Source of the DNA: Streptomyces xanthochromogenes
GTDB lineage: Bacteria > Actinomycetota > Actinomycetes > Streptomycetales > Streptomycetaceae
NCBI RefSeq assembly: GCF_014650455.1
Contig: NZ_BMUZ01000015.1
Span: 194,257-258,256, forward strand
Direction of reading: 5' to 3'
DNA: 64,000 nt
Below, piece by piece: positions 53,771 to 63,178 of this stretch. The translations under genes were made by a program, and so were the position numbers. The stretch's first letter is position 1. Each line of letters opens with the position of its first letter. The notes beneath the pieces are model-generated. The model was not told the origin of the DNA and searched no databases. It was given only the letters and a program-made list of their open reading frames with translations.

Positions 53771-54790
53771 ATGCTCAGTGAACGCAGGCTTGAGGTGCTG
53801 CGCGCCATCGTCCAGGACTACGTCGGCACCGAGGAACCGGTGGGCTCCAAGGCCCTCACCGAGCGCCATGCGCTCGGCGTCTCCCCGGCGACCGTGCGCA
53901 ACGACATGGCCGTCCTGGAGGAGGAGGGCTTCATCGCCCAGCCCCACACCAGCGCCGGCCGGATTCCGACGGACAAGGGCTACCGGCTCTTCGTCGACCG
54001 GCTCGCGGGCGTCAAGCCCCTGTCGTCGCCGGAGCGCCGCGCGATCCAGAACTTCCTGGACAGCGCGGTCGACCTGGACGACGTCGTGGCCCGTACGGTG
54101 CGGCTGCTCGCGCAGCTGACCCGGCAGGTGGCGGTCGTCCAGTACCCGTCGCTGACGCGGTCCACGGTGCGGCATGTGGAGCTTCTCTCACTCGCGGCGG
54201 CCCGGCTGATGCTGGTGCTGATCACGGACACCGGGCGGGTCGAGCAGCGCATGGTCGACTGCCCGGCACCGTTCGGCGAGGCCGCGCTCGCGGACCTGAG
54301 GGCCCGGCTCAACGCGAGAGTCGTGGGGCGCCGCTTCGCGGACGTGCCGCAGCTCGTGCAGGACCTGCCGGAGTCCTTCGAACCGGAGGACCGAGGAACC
54401 GTTTCGACGGTCCTCGCCACCCTCCTCGAAACCCTGGTCGAAGAGACCGAGGAGCGGTTGATGATCGGCGGCACCGCCAATCTCACCCGCTTCGGACACG
54501 ACTTCCCGCTGACCATCAGGCCGGTGCTGGAAGCACTTGAGGAGCAGGTCGTGCTCCTCAAGCTGCTCGGCGAGGCCAAGGAATCGGGCATGACCGTACG
54601 CATCGGGCACGAGAACAACGCCCACGAGGGACTGAACTCCACGTCCGTCGTCTCGGTCGGCTACGGTTCCGGCGGCGAGGCGGTCGCCAAACTCGGCGTG
54701 GTCGGACCGACCCGCATGGATTACCCCGGAACGATGGGAGCGGTACGCGCAGTGGCACGTTACGTCGGACAGATCCTGGCGGAGTCGTAA
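53771..54790 (+). CDS. hrcA: Heat-inducible transcription repressor HrcA
   Basis: A 339-residue repressor with an N-terminal winged helix (RRLEVLRAIVQDYVGTEEPVGSKAL, residues 5-30; GVSPATVRNDMAVLE), a GAF-like middle and the family C-terminus. It binds CIRCE and needs GroEL to stay active. A CIRCE box lies in its own promoter. The ATG at 53771 has GGAGG upstream. Its stop abuts the dnaJ GTG, so the two form an operon. Confidence 0.97.
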   Translation: MLSERRLEVLRAIVQDYVGTEEPVGSKALTERHALGVSPATVRNDMAVLEEEGFIAQPHTSAGRIPTDKGYRLFVDRLAGVKPLSSPERRAIQNFLDSAVDLDDVVARTVRLLAQLTRQVAVVQYPSLTRSTVRHVELLSLAAARLMLVLITDTGRVEQRMVDCPAPFGEAALADLRARLNARVVGRRFADVPQLVQDLPESFEPEDRGTVSTVLATLLETLVEETEERLMIGGTANLTRFGHDFPLTIRPVLEALEEQVVLLKLLGEAKESGMTVRIGHENNAHEGLNSTSVVSVGYGSGGEAVAKLGVVGPTRMDYPGTMGAVRAVARYVGQILAES

Positions 54791-55927
54791 GTGGCCACGG
54801 ACTACTACGCCGTACTCGGCGTGCGCCGCGACGCATCACAGGACGAGATCAAGAAGGCGTTCCGGCGCCTCGCACGCGAACTCCACCCGGATGTGAATCC
54901 GGACCCGAAGACGCAGGAGCGCTTCAAGGAGATCAACGCCGCGTACGAGGTCCTGTCGGACCCGCAGAAGAAGCAGGTCTACGACCTCGGCGGGGACCCG
55001 CTGTCGTCGTCGGGCGGCGGCGGAGCCGGCGGCTTCGGCGCGGGCGGCTTCGGCAACTTCTCGGACATCATGGACGCCTTCTTCGGCACGGCATCCCAGC
55101 GCGGCCCGCGCTCGCGGACCCGCCGTGGCCAGGACGCCATGATCCGCCTGGAGATCGACCTCAACGAGGCGGCCTTCGGCACCACCAAGGAGATCCAGGT
55201 CGACACCGCGGTGGTGTGCACGACCTGTTCGGGCGAGGGCGCGGCCCCCGGCACCTCAGCGCAGACCTGTGACATGTGTCGCGGTCGCGGCGAGGTGTCC
55301 CAGGTCACCCGGTCCTTCCTCGGCCAGGTCATGACCTCGCGGCCCTGCCCCCAGTGCCAGGGCTTCGGCACCGTCGTCCCCACCCCGTGCCCGGAGTGCG
55401 CGGGCGACGGCCGGATCCGCTCGCGGCGCACCCTCACCGTGAAGATCCCGGCCGGTGTCGACAACGGCACCCGTATCCAGCTCGCGGGCGAGGGCGAGGT
55501 CGGCCCGGGCGGCGGCCCCGCCGGCGACCTGTACGTGGAGATCCACGAACTGCCGCACGACGTGTTCCAGCGCCGCGGCGACGACCTGCACTGCACGGTC
55601 ACCATCCCCATGACGGCCGCCTCGCTCGGCACCAAGGTGCCGCTGCAGACGCTGGACGGCATGGAGGAGGTGGACATCCGCCCGGGCACCCAGTCCGGCC
55701 AGTCCATCCCGCTGCACACCCGCGGCATCACGCATCTGCGCGGCGGCGGCCGGGGCGACCTCATCGTGCACGTCGAGGTGCTGACCCCGAGCAAGCTGGA
55801 CCCGCAGCAGGAGGACCTGCTGCGCCAGCTGGCCAAGCTCCGCGGCGAGGAGCGCCCCACGGGCCAGTTCCAGCCCGGCCAGCAGGGGCTGTTCTCCCGT
55901 CTGAAGGACGCGTTCAACGGCCGCTAG
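54791..55927 (+). CDS. dnaJ: Chaperone DnaJ (second copy type, hrcA-linked)
   Basis: A 378-residue co-chaperone: J domain with HPD (RELHPDVNPD), a Gly/Phe-rich stretch (about residues 75-95) and four zinc repeats (CTTCSGEG, CDMCRGRG, CPQCQGFG, CPECAGDG), followed by the C-terminal substrate-binding domains. It stimulates DnaK ATPase. The GTG at 54791 directly follows the hrcA stop. Streptomycetes usually carry another dnaJ with dnaK elsewhere, and the hrcA-linked one is generally called dnaJ2. Confidence 0.97.
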   Translation: MATDYYAVLGVRRDASQDEIKKAFRRLARELHPDVNPDPKTQERFKEINAAYEVLSDPQKKQVYDLGGDPLSSSGGGGAGGFGAGGFGNFSDIMDAFFGTASQRGPRSRTRRGQDAMIRLEIDLNEAAFGTTKEIQVDTAVVCTTCSGEGAAPGTSAQTCDMCRGRGEVSQVTRSFLGQVMTSRPCPQCQGFGTVVPTPCPECAGDGRIRSRRTLTVKIPAGVDNGTRIQLAGEGEVGPGGGPAGDLYVEIHELPHDVFQRRGDDLHCTVTIPMTAASLGTKVPLQTLDGMEEVDIRPGTQSGQSIPLHTRGITHLRGGGRGDLIVHVEVLTPSKLDPQQEDLLRQLAKLRGEERPTGQFQPGQQGLFSRLKDAFNGR

Positions 55928-55936
55928 GCCGAGCCG

Positions 55937-55968
55937 AAGGGGCCACGGGGTTCACCCCGTGGCCCCTT
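55937..55968 (+). terminator. Terminator after hrcA-dnaJ operon
   Basis: A perfect 14-bp stem, AAGGGGCCACGGGG with its complement, has the loop TTCA. It begins 10 bp after the dnaJ stop. Confidence 0.9.
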
Positions 55969-56071
55969 CCGTCTTTCCGGGGCGTCCGTGTACCGGACAC
56001 GTGACCGGCCTCACCTGCCCGGACGGAAGGAGCGATTCGGAACGCGAGCCACACCGTGGCACGATGCGGAC

Positions 56072-57163
56072 ATGGCTTTGACCGATCTCTGCCGGTATCC
56101 GATCGTGCAGGCGCCCATGGCGGGCGGCGCCTCCGGTCCGGCCCTGGCCGCGGCCGTCTCCGAGGCCGGGGGGCTCGGATTCCTCGCCGCCGGGTACAAG
56201 ACCGCCGACGGCATGTACCAGGAGATCAAGCAGGTGCGGGGGCTGACGGGCCAGCCCTTCGGCGTCAACCTGTTCATGCCGCAGGACCCGCACACCGACC
56301 CCGCCGCCATCGAGGTCTACCGCCACCAGCTCGCGGGCGAGGCCTCCTGGTACGAGACCCCGCTCGGCGACGCGGACTCCGGCGGCGACGACAACTACGA
56401 GGCCAAGCTGGCCATCCTGCTCGAAGACCCGGTGCCGGTCGTCTCGTTCACCTTCGGCTGCCCCCAGCGGGCCACCCTCGACGCCTTCGCGAAGGCGGGT
56501 ACGTACACGATCGTCACCGTGACCACGCCCCAGGAGGCGCAGGTCGCGCAGTGGTCGGGGGCGGACGCGGTGTGTGTGCAGGGCGTCGAGGCGGGCGGCC
56601 ACCAGGGCACCCACCGCGACGACCCGGAGGCCGACGACTCCGGCATCGGACTGCTCACCCTGATCGGCCTCGTCCACGAGGCGGTCCAGCTGCCGATCGT
56701 GGCGACGGGCGGCCTGATGCGGGGCGCACAGATCGCGGCGGTGCTCGCGGCGGGCGCGTCCGCCGCCCAGCTGGGGACCGCGTTCCTGGTGTGCCCCGAG
56801 TCCGGCGCGAACGTGCTGCACAAGCAGGCCCTCACCAACCCCCTTTTCGTACGCACCGAGTTGACACGGGCGTTCTCCGGGCGGCCCGCGCGGGGCCTGA
56901 TGAACCGTTTCATGCGCGAGCACGGGCCATACGCCCCCGCGGGCTACCCCCAGGTGCACCAGCTCACCTCCGGGCTGCGCAAGGCCGCGGCCGCGGCCGG
57001 CGACCCCCAGGGCATGGCGCTCTGGGCGGGGCAGGGCCACCGGCTCGCCCGCGAGCTGCCCGCGGGCCGGCTCGTCGAGGTCCTGGCGGCCGAACTCGAC
57101 GAGGCGCAGGCCGAGTTGACCGCAACGCTGCAGAACCTGAAGAACCAGAGGAGTACGTCATGA
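56072..57163 (+). CDS. Nitronate monooxygenase (2-nitropropane dioxygenase family)
   Basis: A 363-residue FMN TIM-barrel enzyme: YPIVQAPMAGGASGP at the start, VCVQGVEAGGHQGTH (FMN/catalytic region, about residue 165-180), and ATGGLMRGAQIAAVLAAGASAAQLGT (phosphate-binding). It detoxifies alkyl nitronates. Close relatives also include quinone reductases. The ATG at 56072 starts the conserved region. It overlaps rsmE by ATGA. Confidence 0.93.
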   Translation: MALTDLCRYPIVQAPMAGGASGPALAAAVSEAGGLGFLAAGYKTADGMYQEIKQVRGLTGQPFGVNLFMPQDPHTDPAAIEVYRHQLAGEASWYETPLGDADSGGDDNYEAKLAILLEDPVPVVSFTFGCPQRATLDAFAKAGTYTIVTVTTPQEAQVAQWSGADAVCVQGVEAGGHQGTHRDDPEADDSGIGLLTLIGLVHEAVQLPIVATGGLMRGAQIAAVLAAGASAAQLGTAFLVCPESGANVLHKQALTNPLFVRTELTRAFSGRPARGLMNRFMREHGPYAPAGYPQVHQLTSGLRKAAAAAGDPQGMALWAGQGHRLARELPAGRLVEVLAAELDEAQAELTATLQNLKNQRSTS

Positions 57164-57903
57164 CCGCCCCGGTCTTCGTTGTCGACAAGGTGCCGGGCGT
57201 CGGCGAGTTCGTCCTGGACGGGGCGGAGGGCCGGCACGCCGTCTCCGTCAAGCGGCTGCGCGCCGACGAGCGGGTGACCCTCACCGACGGCGCGGGCAAC
57301 TGGGCGGACGCGGTGGTCGTGGCGGCCGAGGGCAAGGACCGCCTGGTCGTACGGGTCACCTCGGCCGCTGCCGAGGAGCAGCCCGCGGTACGGATCACCG
57401 TGGTGCAGGCGCTGCCCAAGGGCGACCGGGGCGAGGTCGCCGTGGAGACGATGACCGAGACCGGCGTGGACGCGATCGTGCCCTGGCAGGCGTCGCGCTG
57501 CATCACCCAGTGGAAGGGCGAGCGGGGCGCCAAGTCCCTTGCGAAATGGCGCGGTACGGCCCGCGAGGCGGGCAAGCAGTCCCGCCGGGTGCGCTTCCCC
57601 GAGGTGGGCGAGGCGCTGACCACCAAGCAGCTCGCGCCGCTCCTCGCGGGGGCCGACCTCGCGGTGGTCCTGCACGAGGACCGCGACCACCCCTCCGGCG
57701 CCCTCGCGACGGCGGATCTCCCCGCGAGCGGGGAGATCGTCCTCGTCGTGGGCCCCGAGGGCGGGGTCTCCCCGGAGGAGCTGGCCGTGTTCGCCGAGGC
57801 GGGGGCACGGCCGTACCGCCTGGGACCGAGCGTGCTGCGCACGTCGACGGCGGGTACGGCGGCGGCCGCGGTCCTGCTGGCCCGAACGGGCCGCTGGTCC
57901 TGA
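57160..57903 (+). CDS. rsmE: 16S rRNA m3U1498 methyltransferase
   Basis: A 247-residue SPOUT-fold methyltransferase. The SAM-binding trefoil knot is seen in LVVGPEGGVSPEEL (about residue 195) and RLGPSVLRTSTAGTAA at the C-terminus, with an N-terminal PUA-like domain (EGRHAVSVKRLRADE). It methylates U1498 in the 30S decoding region. The position near hrcA-dnaJ is common across bacteria. The ATG overlaps the preceding stop. Confidence 0.95.
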   Translation: MTAPVFVVDKVPGVGEFVLDGAEGRHAVSVKRLRADERVTLTDGAGNWADAVVVAAEGKDRLVVRVTSAAAEEQPAVRITVVQALPKGDRGEVAVETMTETGVDAIVPWQASRCITQWKGERGAKSLAKWRGTAREAGKQSRRVRFPEVGEALTTKQLAPLLAGADLAVVLHEDRDHPSGALATADLPASGEIVLVVGPEGGVSPEELAVFAEAGARPYRLGPSVLRTSTAGTAAAAVLLARTGRWS

Positions 57904-57945
57904 GGGACGCCGCCCCTCGACCCCCTGGGGCTCCGGTCCGCCCAC

Positions 57946-57965
57946 AGGGGTGCGGGGAACTGCGC
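57946..57965 (-). repeat. Isolated, inverted copy of the 20-bp intergenic repeat
   Basis: One copy of GCGCAGTTCCCCGCGCCCCT with one mismatch, in the reverse orientation, lies in the gap between the co-directional rsmE and lipoprotein genes. The other elements of the composite are absent. Confidence 0.7.
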
Positions 57966-58130
57966 GAACGGCCATGCACGGTCCGCTGACAGCGATCGAC
58001 GGGCCGGGGTCCGGGGGAGCCCCGCGTCGTGCCCCCTGGAGTGGGACAGGGGTCCGGGGCTTGCCCCGGGAGGGCGATATGGCCGCAGGGGGGCTATCGC
58101 GCGCGGGGCCGCGGTGGCACCCTGGCGCCC

Positions 58131-58667
58131 ATGGGGGCCCAGAGGTCGAACCAGTCGAACCACCACCCGCGCCGCACGGCACTCCGCACCCTGCCCGTCC
58201 TGCTCCTGGCCGCGCTGGCAATGGGCGGGGTCACCGCCTGCGACCCCGTCGGCGGCCTCAACTCCGCCGCGGTCGCGGTCACCACCGAGCAGACCGCCAC
58301 CGCCGCCCTCGCGCACGAGCACGTCGACGTCAAGTGGCTCACGTGCAACGCCAACCTCAACTCCGGCCCCAGCGCGACCCCTTCGGCGGCCGGCGGCACC
58401 CGACAGGTCGCCGATGTGAGCTGCCAGGGCGAGACCAGGGACGGCAGGCCGATCACCGTCAAGGGCAAGGTCACCCAGGAGGTGGAGGGCCGCTGTGTGA
58501 AGGGCGACCTGACCGCCAAGGTGGCCGGTCGGACGGTCTTCCGCGCCAGTGTCCTGGGCAACTGCACCGCGCCCGCCCCGACCACGGGCCCCGCGACCCC
58601 CGCGCCCGGCGGCCGCCCCACCGTCACGGTGACCGTGACCGTCACCCAGTCCTTCCAGGGCAAGTAG
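58131..58667 (+). CDS. Secreted lipoprotein, unknown function
   Basis: A 178-residue protein with an Arg-containing N-terminus, a hydrophobic stretch (LPVLLLAALAMGGVTAC) and the lipobox VTAC (lipidated Cys about residue 37). The mature part contains paired Cys (CNAN, CQGE, CVKG, CTAP) and a DUF4333-like layout (VADVSCQGETRDG), then a Pro/Thr-rich tail ending with VTVTVTVTQSF. It is probably anchored outside the membrane. No activity can be assigned. The ATG at 58131 was chosen because the signal peptide starts there. Confidence 0.75.
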   Translation: MGAQRSNQSNHHPRRTALRTLPVLLLAALAMGGVTACDPVGGLNSAAVAVTTEQTATAALAHEHVDVKWLTCNANLNSGPSATPSAAGGTRQVADVSCQGETRDGRPITVKGKVTQEVEGRCVKGDLTAKVAGRTVFRASVLGNCTAPAPTTGPATPAPGGRPTVTVTVTVTQSFQGK

Positions 58668-58799
58668 CGGGCGGGCAGCGGGCGGGCGGCGGACAAGGAG
58701 CGCCGCCCGAGCACGCGCACCGCGCTCCGCACCCCGGCCGCCCGAACGCGTTGAGTAGCATGCGGTTACCTGATCAACGCGACCAAGGAGGACCGGACC

Positions 58800-59159
58800 G
58801 TGGCCGGAGAACCGCAGGCGGACTGCCTGTTCTGCAAAATCGTCTCGGGCGATGTCCCGGCGACCGTCGTGCGGGAGACCGACACGACCGTGGCCTTCCG
58901 GGACATCAACCCCCAGGCGCCGACGCACGTCCTGGTCATCCCGAAGGTCCACCACCCCGACGGCGCCTCGCTGGCCGCCGCCGAGCCGGCCATCGCCGCG
59001 GACGTGCTGCGCGAGGCGGGGGAGGTCGCCCGCGAGGAGAAGATCGACGCCACCGGCTACCGGATCGTGTTCAACACGGGCAGCGGCGCCGGCCAGACCG
59101 TCTTCCACGCGCACGCCCACGTCCTGGGCGGCCGCGGCCTCCAGTGGCCGCCCGGATAG
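58800..59159 (+). CDS. HIT-family nucleotide hydrolase
   Basis: A 119-residue protein with CLFCKIVSGD at the start and the histidine triad FHAHAHVLGG at the C-terminus. This length and motif set match Hint-like purine-nucleoside phosphoramidases. The GTG at 58800 follows AAGGAGGACC. It lies 45 bp before the RNase Z-like gene. Confidence 0.95.
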   Translation: MAGEPQADCLFCKIVSGDVPATVVRETDTTVAFRDINPQAPTHVLVIPKVHHPDGASLAAAEPAIAADVLREAGEVAREEKIDATGYRIVFNTGSGAGQTVFHAHAHVLGGRGLQWPPG

Positions 59160-59204
59160 CCACCCGCACGTCCTGTACAGCCCCGCACAGCAAGGCAACT
59201 CACC

Positions 59205-60116
59205 GTGTCCGTACGTGAATTGGTGGTGCTCGGCACCGCCAGCCAGGTTCCCACCCGGCACCGCAACCACAACGGCTACCTGCTGCGCTGGGACGGCGAG
59301 GGCATCCTCTTCGACCCGGGCGAGGGCACCCAGCGGCAGATGCTGCGGGCCGGGGTCGCCGCCCACGACCTCAACCGGATCTGCGTCACGCACTTCCACG
59401 GCGACCACTCGCTGGGCCTGGCCGGGGTGATCCAGCGGATCAACCTCGACCGGGTACCGCACCCGGTCACCGCGCACTACCCGCTCAGCGGCGAGTACTT
59501 CTTCGACCGGCTGCGGTACGCCACCGCCTACCGGGAGTCCGTGCTGCTCGGCCAGGAGCCGGTGGCGGGGGAGGGCGCGGTGCTGGCCGCGACGGACGCG
59601 TACATCCTGGAGGCCCGCAGGCTCTCGCACCCCGTCGAGTCGTACGGCTACCGGCTCGTCGAGCCCGACGGGCGGCGGATGCTGCCCGAACTGCTCGCCG
59701 AGCACGGCATCAAGGGCCCCGACGTGGGCCGCCTCCAGCGCGAGGGCGAGCTGAACGGCGTCACCCTCGACGACGTCAGCGAGACCCGGCGCGGCCAGCG
59801 GTTCGCGTTCGTCATGGACACCCGGCTGTGCGAGGGCGTGCACGCGCTCGCGGACGGCTGCGACATGCTGGTCATCGAGTCGACGTTCCTGGACGGCGAC
59901 GTCCAACTGGCTCTCGATCACGGCCATCTGACGGCTGGTCAGGCCGCGGCGGTGGCCCGGGACGCGGGCGTGCGCCATTTGGTCCTCACCCACTTCTCGC
60001 AGCGGTATTCCGATCCCGAGGAGTTCGAGCGGCAGGCCAGGGCCGTCGGATTCGAGGGCGAGCTGACCGTGGCCGCCGACCTCATCAGGGTCCCGCTCCC
60101 CAAGCGCACCACCTGA
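59205..60116 (+). CDS. Ribonuclease Z-like MBL-fold nuclease
   Basis: A 303-residue protein of the ELAC1/tRNase Z type: LGTASQVPTRHRNHNGYLL, the zinc motif THFHGDHSLG (HxHxDH, about residue 64), later ligands in FVMDTR, IESTF, GHLTAGQAA and LTHFSQRY. It should trim the 3' end of tRNA precursors. Streptomycete tRNA genes that lack encoded CCA would need it. The start is GTG 59205. Confidence 0.92.
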   Translation: MSVRELVVLGTASQVPTRHRNHNGYLLRWDGEGILFDPGEGTQRQMLRAGVAAHDLNRICVTHFHGDHSLGLAGVIQRINLDRVPHPVTAHYPLSGEYFFDRLRYATAYRESVLLGQEPVAGEGAVLAATDAYILEARRLSHPVESYGYRLVEPDGRRMLPELLAEHGIKGPDVGRLQREGELNGVTLDDVSETRRGQRFAFVMDTRLCEGVHALADGCDMLVIESTFLDGDVQLALDHGHLTAGQAAAVARDAGVRHLVLTHFSQRYSDPEEFERQARAVGFEGELTVAADLIRVPLPKRTT

Positions 60117-60151
60117 AACACCGCACCGAGCACCACCCTAGGAAGCCCCCC

Positions 60152-61150
60152 ATGCCCCTGCCCAAGGCCGAACTCCACCTCCACATCGAAGGCACCCTCG
60201 AACCCGAGCTGGCCTTCGAGCTCGCCGCGCGCAACGGTGTCGAGCTGCCCTACGCCGACACCGAGGCACTCCGCAAGGCGTACCTCTTCGACGACCTCCA
60301 GTCCTTCCTGAACCTGTACTACTCGCTGATGGCGGTGCTGCGGACCGAGGACGACTTCGCGGCGCTCGCCGACGCGTATCTGGCCCGGGCCGCGGCCCAG
60401 GGCGTGCGGCACGCCGAGATCTTCTTCGACCCCCAGGCGCACACGGCGCGCGGCATCTCCATCGCCACGGTCGTGGAGGGCCTGTGGCGGGCGCTGGCCG
60501 CGAGCGAGAAACGCCACGGCGTCTCCACCCGGCTCATCATGTGCTTCCTACGCGACGAGCCGGCCGAATCGGCGCTGCTCACCCTTGAGGCGGCGCGGCC
60601 GCATCTGGACCGGATCACCGGCATCGGCCTCGATTCGGCGGAGGTCGGGCATCCCCCGGCCAAGTTCCGCGAGGTGTACGAAGCGGCCGCCGCGCTCGGC
60701 CTTCGGCGGGTCGCACACGCGGGGGAGGAGGGGCCGCCCGCGTACATCACCGAGGCGCTCGACCTGCTGGGCGTCGAGCGGATCGACCACGGCCTGCGGG
60801 CCCTGGAGGACCCGGACCTGGTGGCCCGCCTGGTCCGGGACCGTGTGCCGCTGACGCTGTGCCCGCTGTCCAACGTGCGGCTGCGGGCGGTCGACGTCCT
60901 TTCGGAGCATCCGCTGCCGGCGATGATGGACGCCGGGCTGCTGTGCACGGTCAACTCCGACGACCCCGCGTACTTCGGCGGGTACGCGGAGGACAACTTC
61001 CTCGCGGTGCGGGAGGCGTTGGGGCTTTCCCCGGAGCGGCTCCGGGAGCTGGCCCGGAACTCCTTCGAGGCGGCGTTCCTCGACGACGACGAGCCGCGGC
61101 GTGCGGCCTACCTCGCGGAGGTGGACGCCTACGACTTCCCAAAGCCGTAA
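60152..61150 (+). CDS. Adenosine/adenine deaminase family enzyme
   Basis: A 332-residue amidohydrolase with metal and substrate motifs AELHLHIEGTLEPEL (residue 6), RVAHAGEEGPP (Glu catalytic), ERIDHGLRAL and CTVNSDDPAYFGGY. The last two and the short length favour the adenine deaminase branch over true adenosine deaminase. It converts the purine to the hypoxanthine series in salvage. The ATG at 60152 gives the conserved start. It ends before composite repeat region 3. Confidence 0.92.
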   Translation: MPLPKAELHLHIEGTLEPELAFELAARNGVELPYADTEALRKAYLFDDLQSFLNLYYSLMAVLRTEDDFAALADAYLARAAAQGVRHAEIFFDPQAHTARGISIATVVEGLWRALAASEKRHGVSTRLIMCFLRDEPAESALLTLEAARPHLDRITGIGLDSAEVGHPPAKFREVYEAAAALGLRRVAHAGEEGPPAYITEALDLLGVERIDHGLRALEDPDLVARLVRDRVPLTLCPLSNVRLRAVDVLSEHPLPAMMDAGLLCTVNSDDPAYFGGYAEDNFLAVREALGLSPERLRELARNSFEAAFLDDDEPRRAAYLAEVDAYDFPKP

Positions 61151-61540
61151 CCCCGGGCCCCGCATCCCCGGGGCTGCGCCCCGGCCCCTGGCTTTCGGCT
61201 GCGGGCCGTGGGGGCCGTTCGCGCAGTTCCCCGCGCCCCCAACCCCGCCCTCGTCCGTCCACCGTGCGTGGCTGGTCGCGCAGTTCCCCGCGCCCCTGTA
61301 GGTGACCCGGACCCCCCGGTCGCGCGCACCGCGGTGGAGCTGCGCAATGTCACAGCCCCGCGCCCCTGAATGCCCTCGGTGCTGGCCGGCACCGAGGGCA
61401 TTTCAGCCCGTCCGGCGTTTGAGGACGAGCGCCCTTAAGGCGCGATACGGGGTCTGGGGCGGAGCCCCAGGGGCCGGAACCAGCCAACCCGGAGTGATGG
61501 GCGGGCGGGTGGGCAAATCCCCCGGGGGTCGGGGCGGAGC
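61151..61540. repeat. Composite intergenic repeat region 3 (between convergent genes)
   Basis: A 390-bp gap without a gene. Repeat copies of GCGCAGTTCCCCGCGCCCC type lie at 61221-61240 and 61278-61297, with a degenerate one at 61342-61367. The TTTGAGGACGAGCGCC element is at 61418-61451, and GGGGCGGAGCCCC-type hairpins run to the MFS stop. Order and orientation match regions 1 and 2. Confidence 0.8.
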
Positions 61541-62851
61541 TCAGGAAGCCAGTACCTTGCGGCGCCGCCTCGCGCGGGAGCGGATCGCGATCTCGGCCAC
61601 CTCCTGCTCGGGCACGCCGATCTGGGGGAGCAGCGCCGCGGAGGCGGCCCCCCGCCCCGCGACCACCGCCGCGGGCATACCGCCCCGGCGCCGGATGGAC
61701 CCCGGCACCAGCGGCCGCCCGGCCGTGTGCAGGGCCACCGCCGTCATCGGCGCCGCGATGAGCAGCAGCAGCGCGCACAGTACGAGCCCCATGCCCCGGT
61801 ACCCGGCGTACTCCGAGAGCAGGCTCCCGGTGAGCGGGCCGCAGGCCACCCCGAGCGAGGACGCGGAGCCCGCGAGCACCGCCCAGCGTCCGCGGGGGTC
61901 GAGCGAGGCGGACAGGCCGATCAGATAGGACAGGACGACCGGGTAGAAGACGTTCCAGAGGATCTCGCCGGTCGCGAAGGACACCAGTCCGTGCGCCGAC
62001 GAACTCGCCACGATGCAGGCCGCGATGACCGCCGTACCCGCCCCGATCGGCACCGCCCGCCCGAGCCGCGCGCCGAGCGCACCCGCGCCCAGGACCCCGA
62101 GCAGCCCCGCGCCGAGGCCGGCCGCGAACACCATGCCGACGGTGACCTCGGTCAGCCCGGCCTGGGTGAGGCCGATCCGCCCGCTCACGCCCCACAGTGC
62201 GTTCTGCGCGAGGGACCAGCAGAGCATGGTCGCGGCCAGGACGGTGCCGGAGCGCCGGTGGGGGAGCCGTACACCCGCGGCGACCTGGACGGTCTCCACC
62301 TGGGGGGCCGTACCGCAGGCGTCCGGGAGCCACCGTGTGGCGGGCCACACCAGCGCCGCCACGACGGCGATGGAGGCGAGCGGGGTCGCGTGCCCGCCAC
62401 CGAGGTGAGGGATCGTCAGGTAGAGCACGCCGGCCGTCGCGGACACCGAGAGCAGGCCGAGCGTGGAGGCCCGGTGGGGGTCGCGCTGGGCGGCGATGCC
62501 GGCCGCCGCGACCGCCGTGGCCGTACCGGAGCCGAGCCCACCGACCATGGCGCCCGCCACGACGAGCGGGACCAGGGTGGTCAGCGCGGCGGCGCCGTAG
62601 CCGGTGGCGGCGAGGATCAGTCCGTAGCGGGCCAGGCGGCGCGGCCCGTGCTGCTCGACTCTGGAGGCGAGGGTGAAACCGGCCGTGGCCGAGCTCAACA
62701 GGAGGGCGGAGCCGACCAGTCCGGCTTCGGCGGGGGTGAGTCCGAGGCCGGCCGAGAGCCGGCCGACGACGGTGGGGAGGAGGTAGGCGGCGAGGTAACC
62801 GGCGGTGAAGACGGCGACCAGGGGCCAGGCAGCACGAGGGCGTGCGGACAT
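61541..62851 (-). CDS. MFS transporter
   Basis: A 436-residue membrane protein with 11-12 hydrophobic segments in two halves. The first is WPLVAVFTAGYLAAYLLPTVV at the N-terminus. The loop SRVEQHGPRRLARYG is the usual MFS loop 2-3 region, and a long basic C-terminal tail (RSRARRRRKVL) follows. The substrate is unknown. The start at 62851 (MSARPRAAWPLV) is nearest the first helix, but its ribosome site is weak. An ATG at 62935 would add a 28-residue unconserved tail. It is divergent from the glucarate dehydratase-like gene. Confidence 0.85.
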   Translation of the reverse strand: MSARPRAAWPLVAVFTAGYLAAYLLPTVVGRLSAGLGLTPAEAGLVGSALLLSSATAGFTLASRVEQHGPRRLARYGLILAATGYGAAALTTLVPLVVAGAMVGGLGSGTATAVAAAGIAAQRDPHRASTLGLLSVSATAGVLYLTIPHLGGGHATPLASIAVVAALVWPATRWLPDACGTAPQVETVQVAAGVRLPHRRSGTVLAATMLCWSLAQNALWGVSGRIGLTQAGLTEVTVGMVFAAGLGAGLLGVLGAGALGARLGRAVPIGAGTAVIAACIVASSSAHGLVSFATGEILWNVFYPVVLSYLIGLSASLDPRGRWAVLAGSASSLGVACGPLTGSLLSEYAGYRGMGLVLCALLLLIAAPMTAVALHTAGRPLVPGSIRRRGGMPAAVVAGRGAASAALLPQIGVPEQEVAEIAIRSRARRRRKVLAS

Positions 62852-63178
62852 GGGCGTTCCAAGGAACAGTGCCCGTGGGGCAGGGAGGTCAAAGAGGGGG
62901 GATGCGCCCGGTGTTGTACGGGATCGCGAGGCCAATTTGTATCAAGCGTCCCGAGTGCGCGAAAAGCCAGGACGGAGTGATCTGGGTCACGTTTCGTTTG
63001 GCCTGGATTCCGCCGGGTAGACGAGCGAATTTCGCGGAGCGGGAGGGGAGTTGGGGGGCGGCCCGTCGAAGGTGCGCGCCCCTTGACGGTGGTTGTTCAC
63101 ATATCTAGTCTCGATTTGCGTTGATGGACGAATGGTCGGTCGAGCGGCAGGCCGGGGTCGATGAATGGACGGGATCGC
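62852..63178. promoter_or_regulatory. Divergent promoter region with a HrdB-like promoter
   Basis: A 327-bp gene-free gap. The rightward strand has TTGACG (63083-63088), a 17-bp spacer and TAGTCT (63106-63111), a good match to the vegetative Streptomyces -35/-10 pattern, about 70 bp before the enolase gene. No operator repeat was recognised. The leftward promoter could not be placed. Confidence 0.55.
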
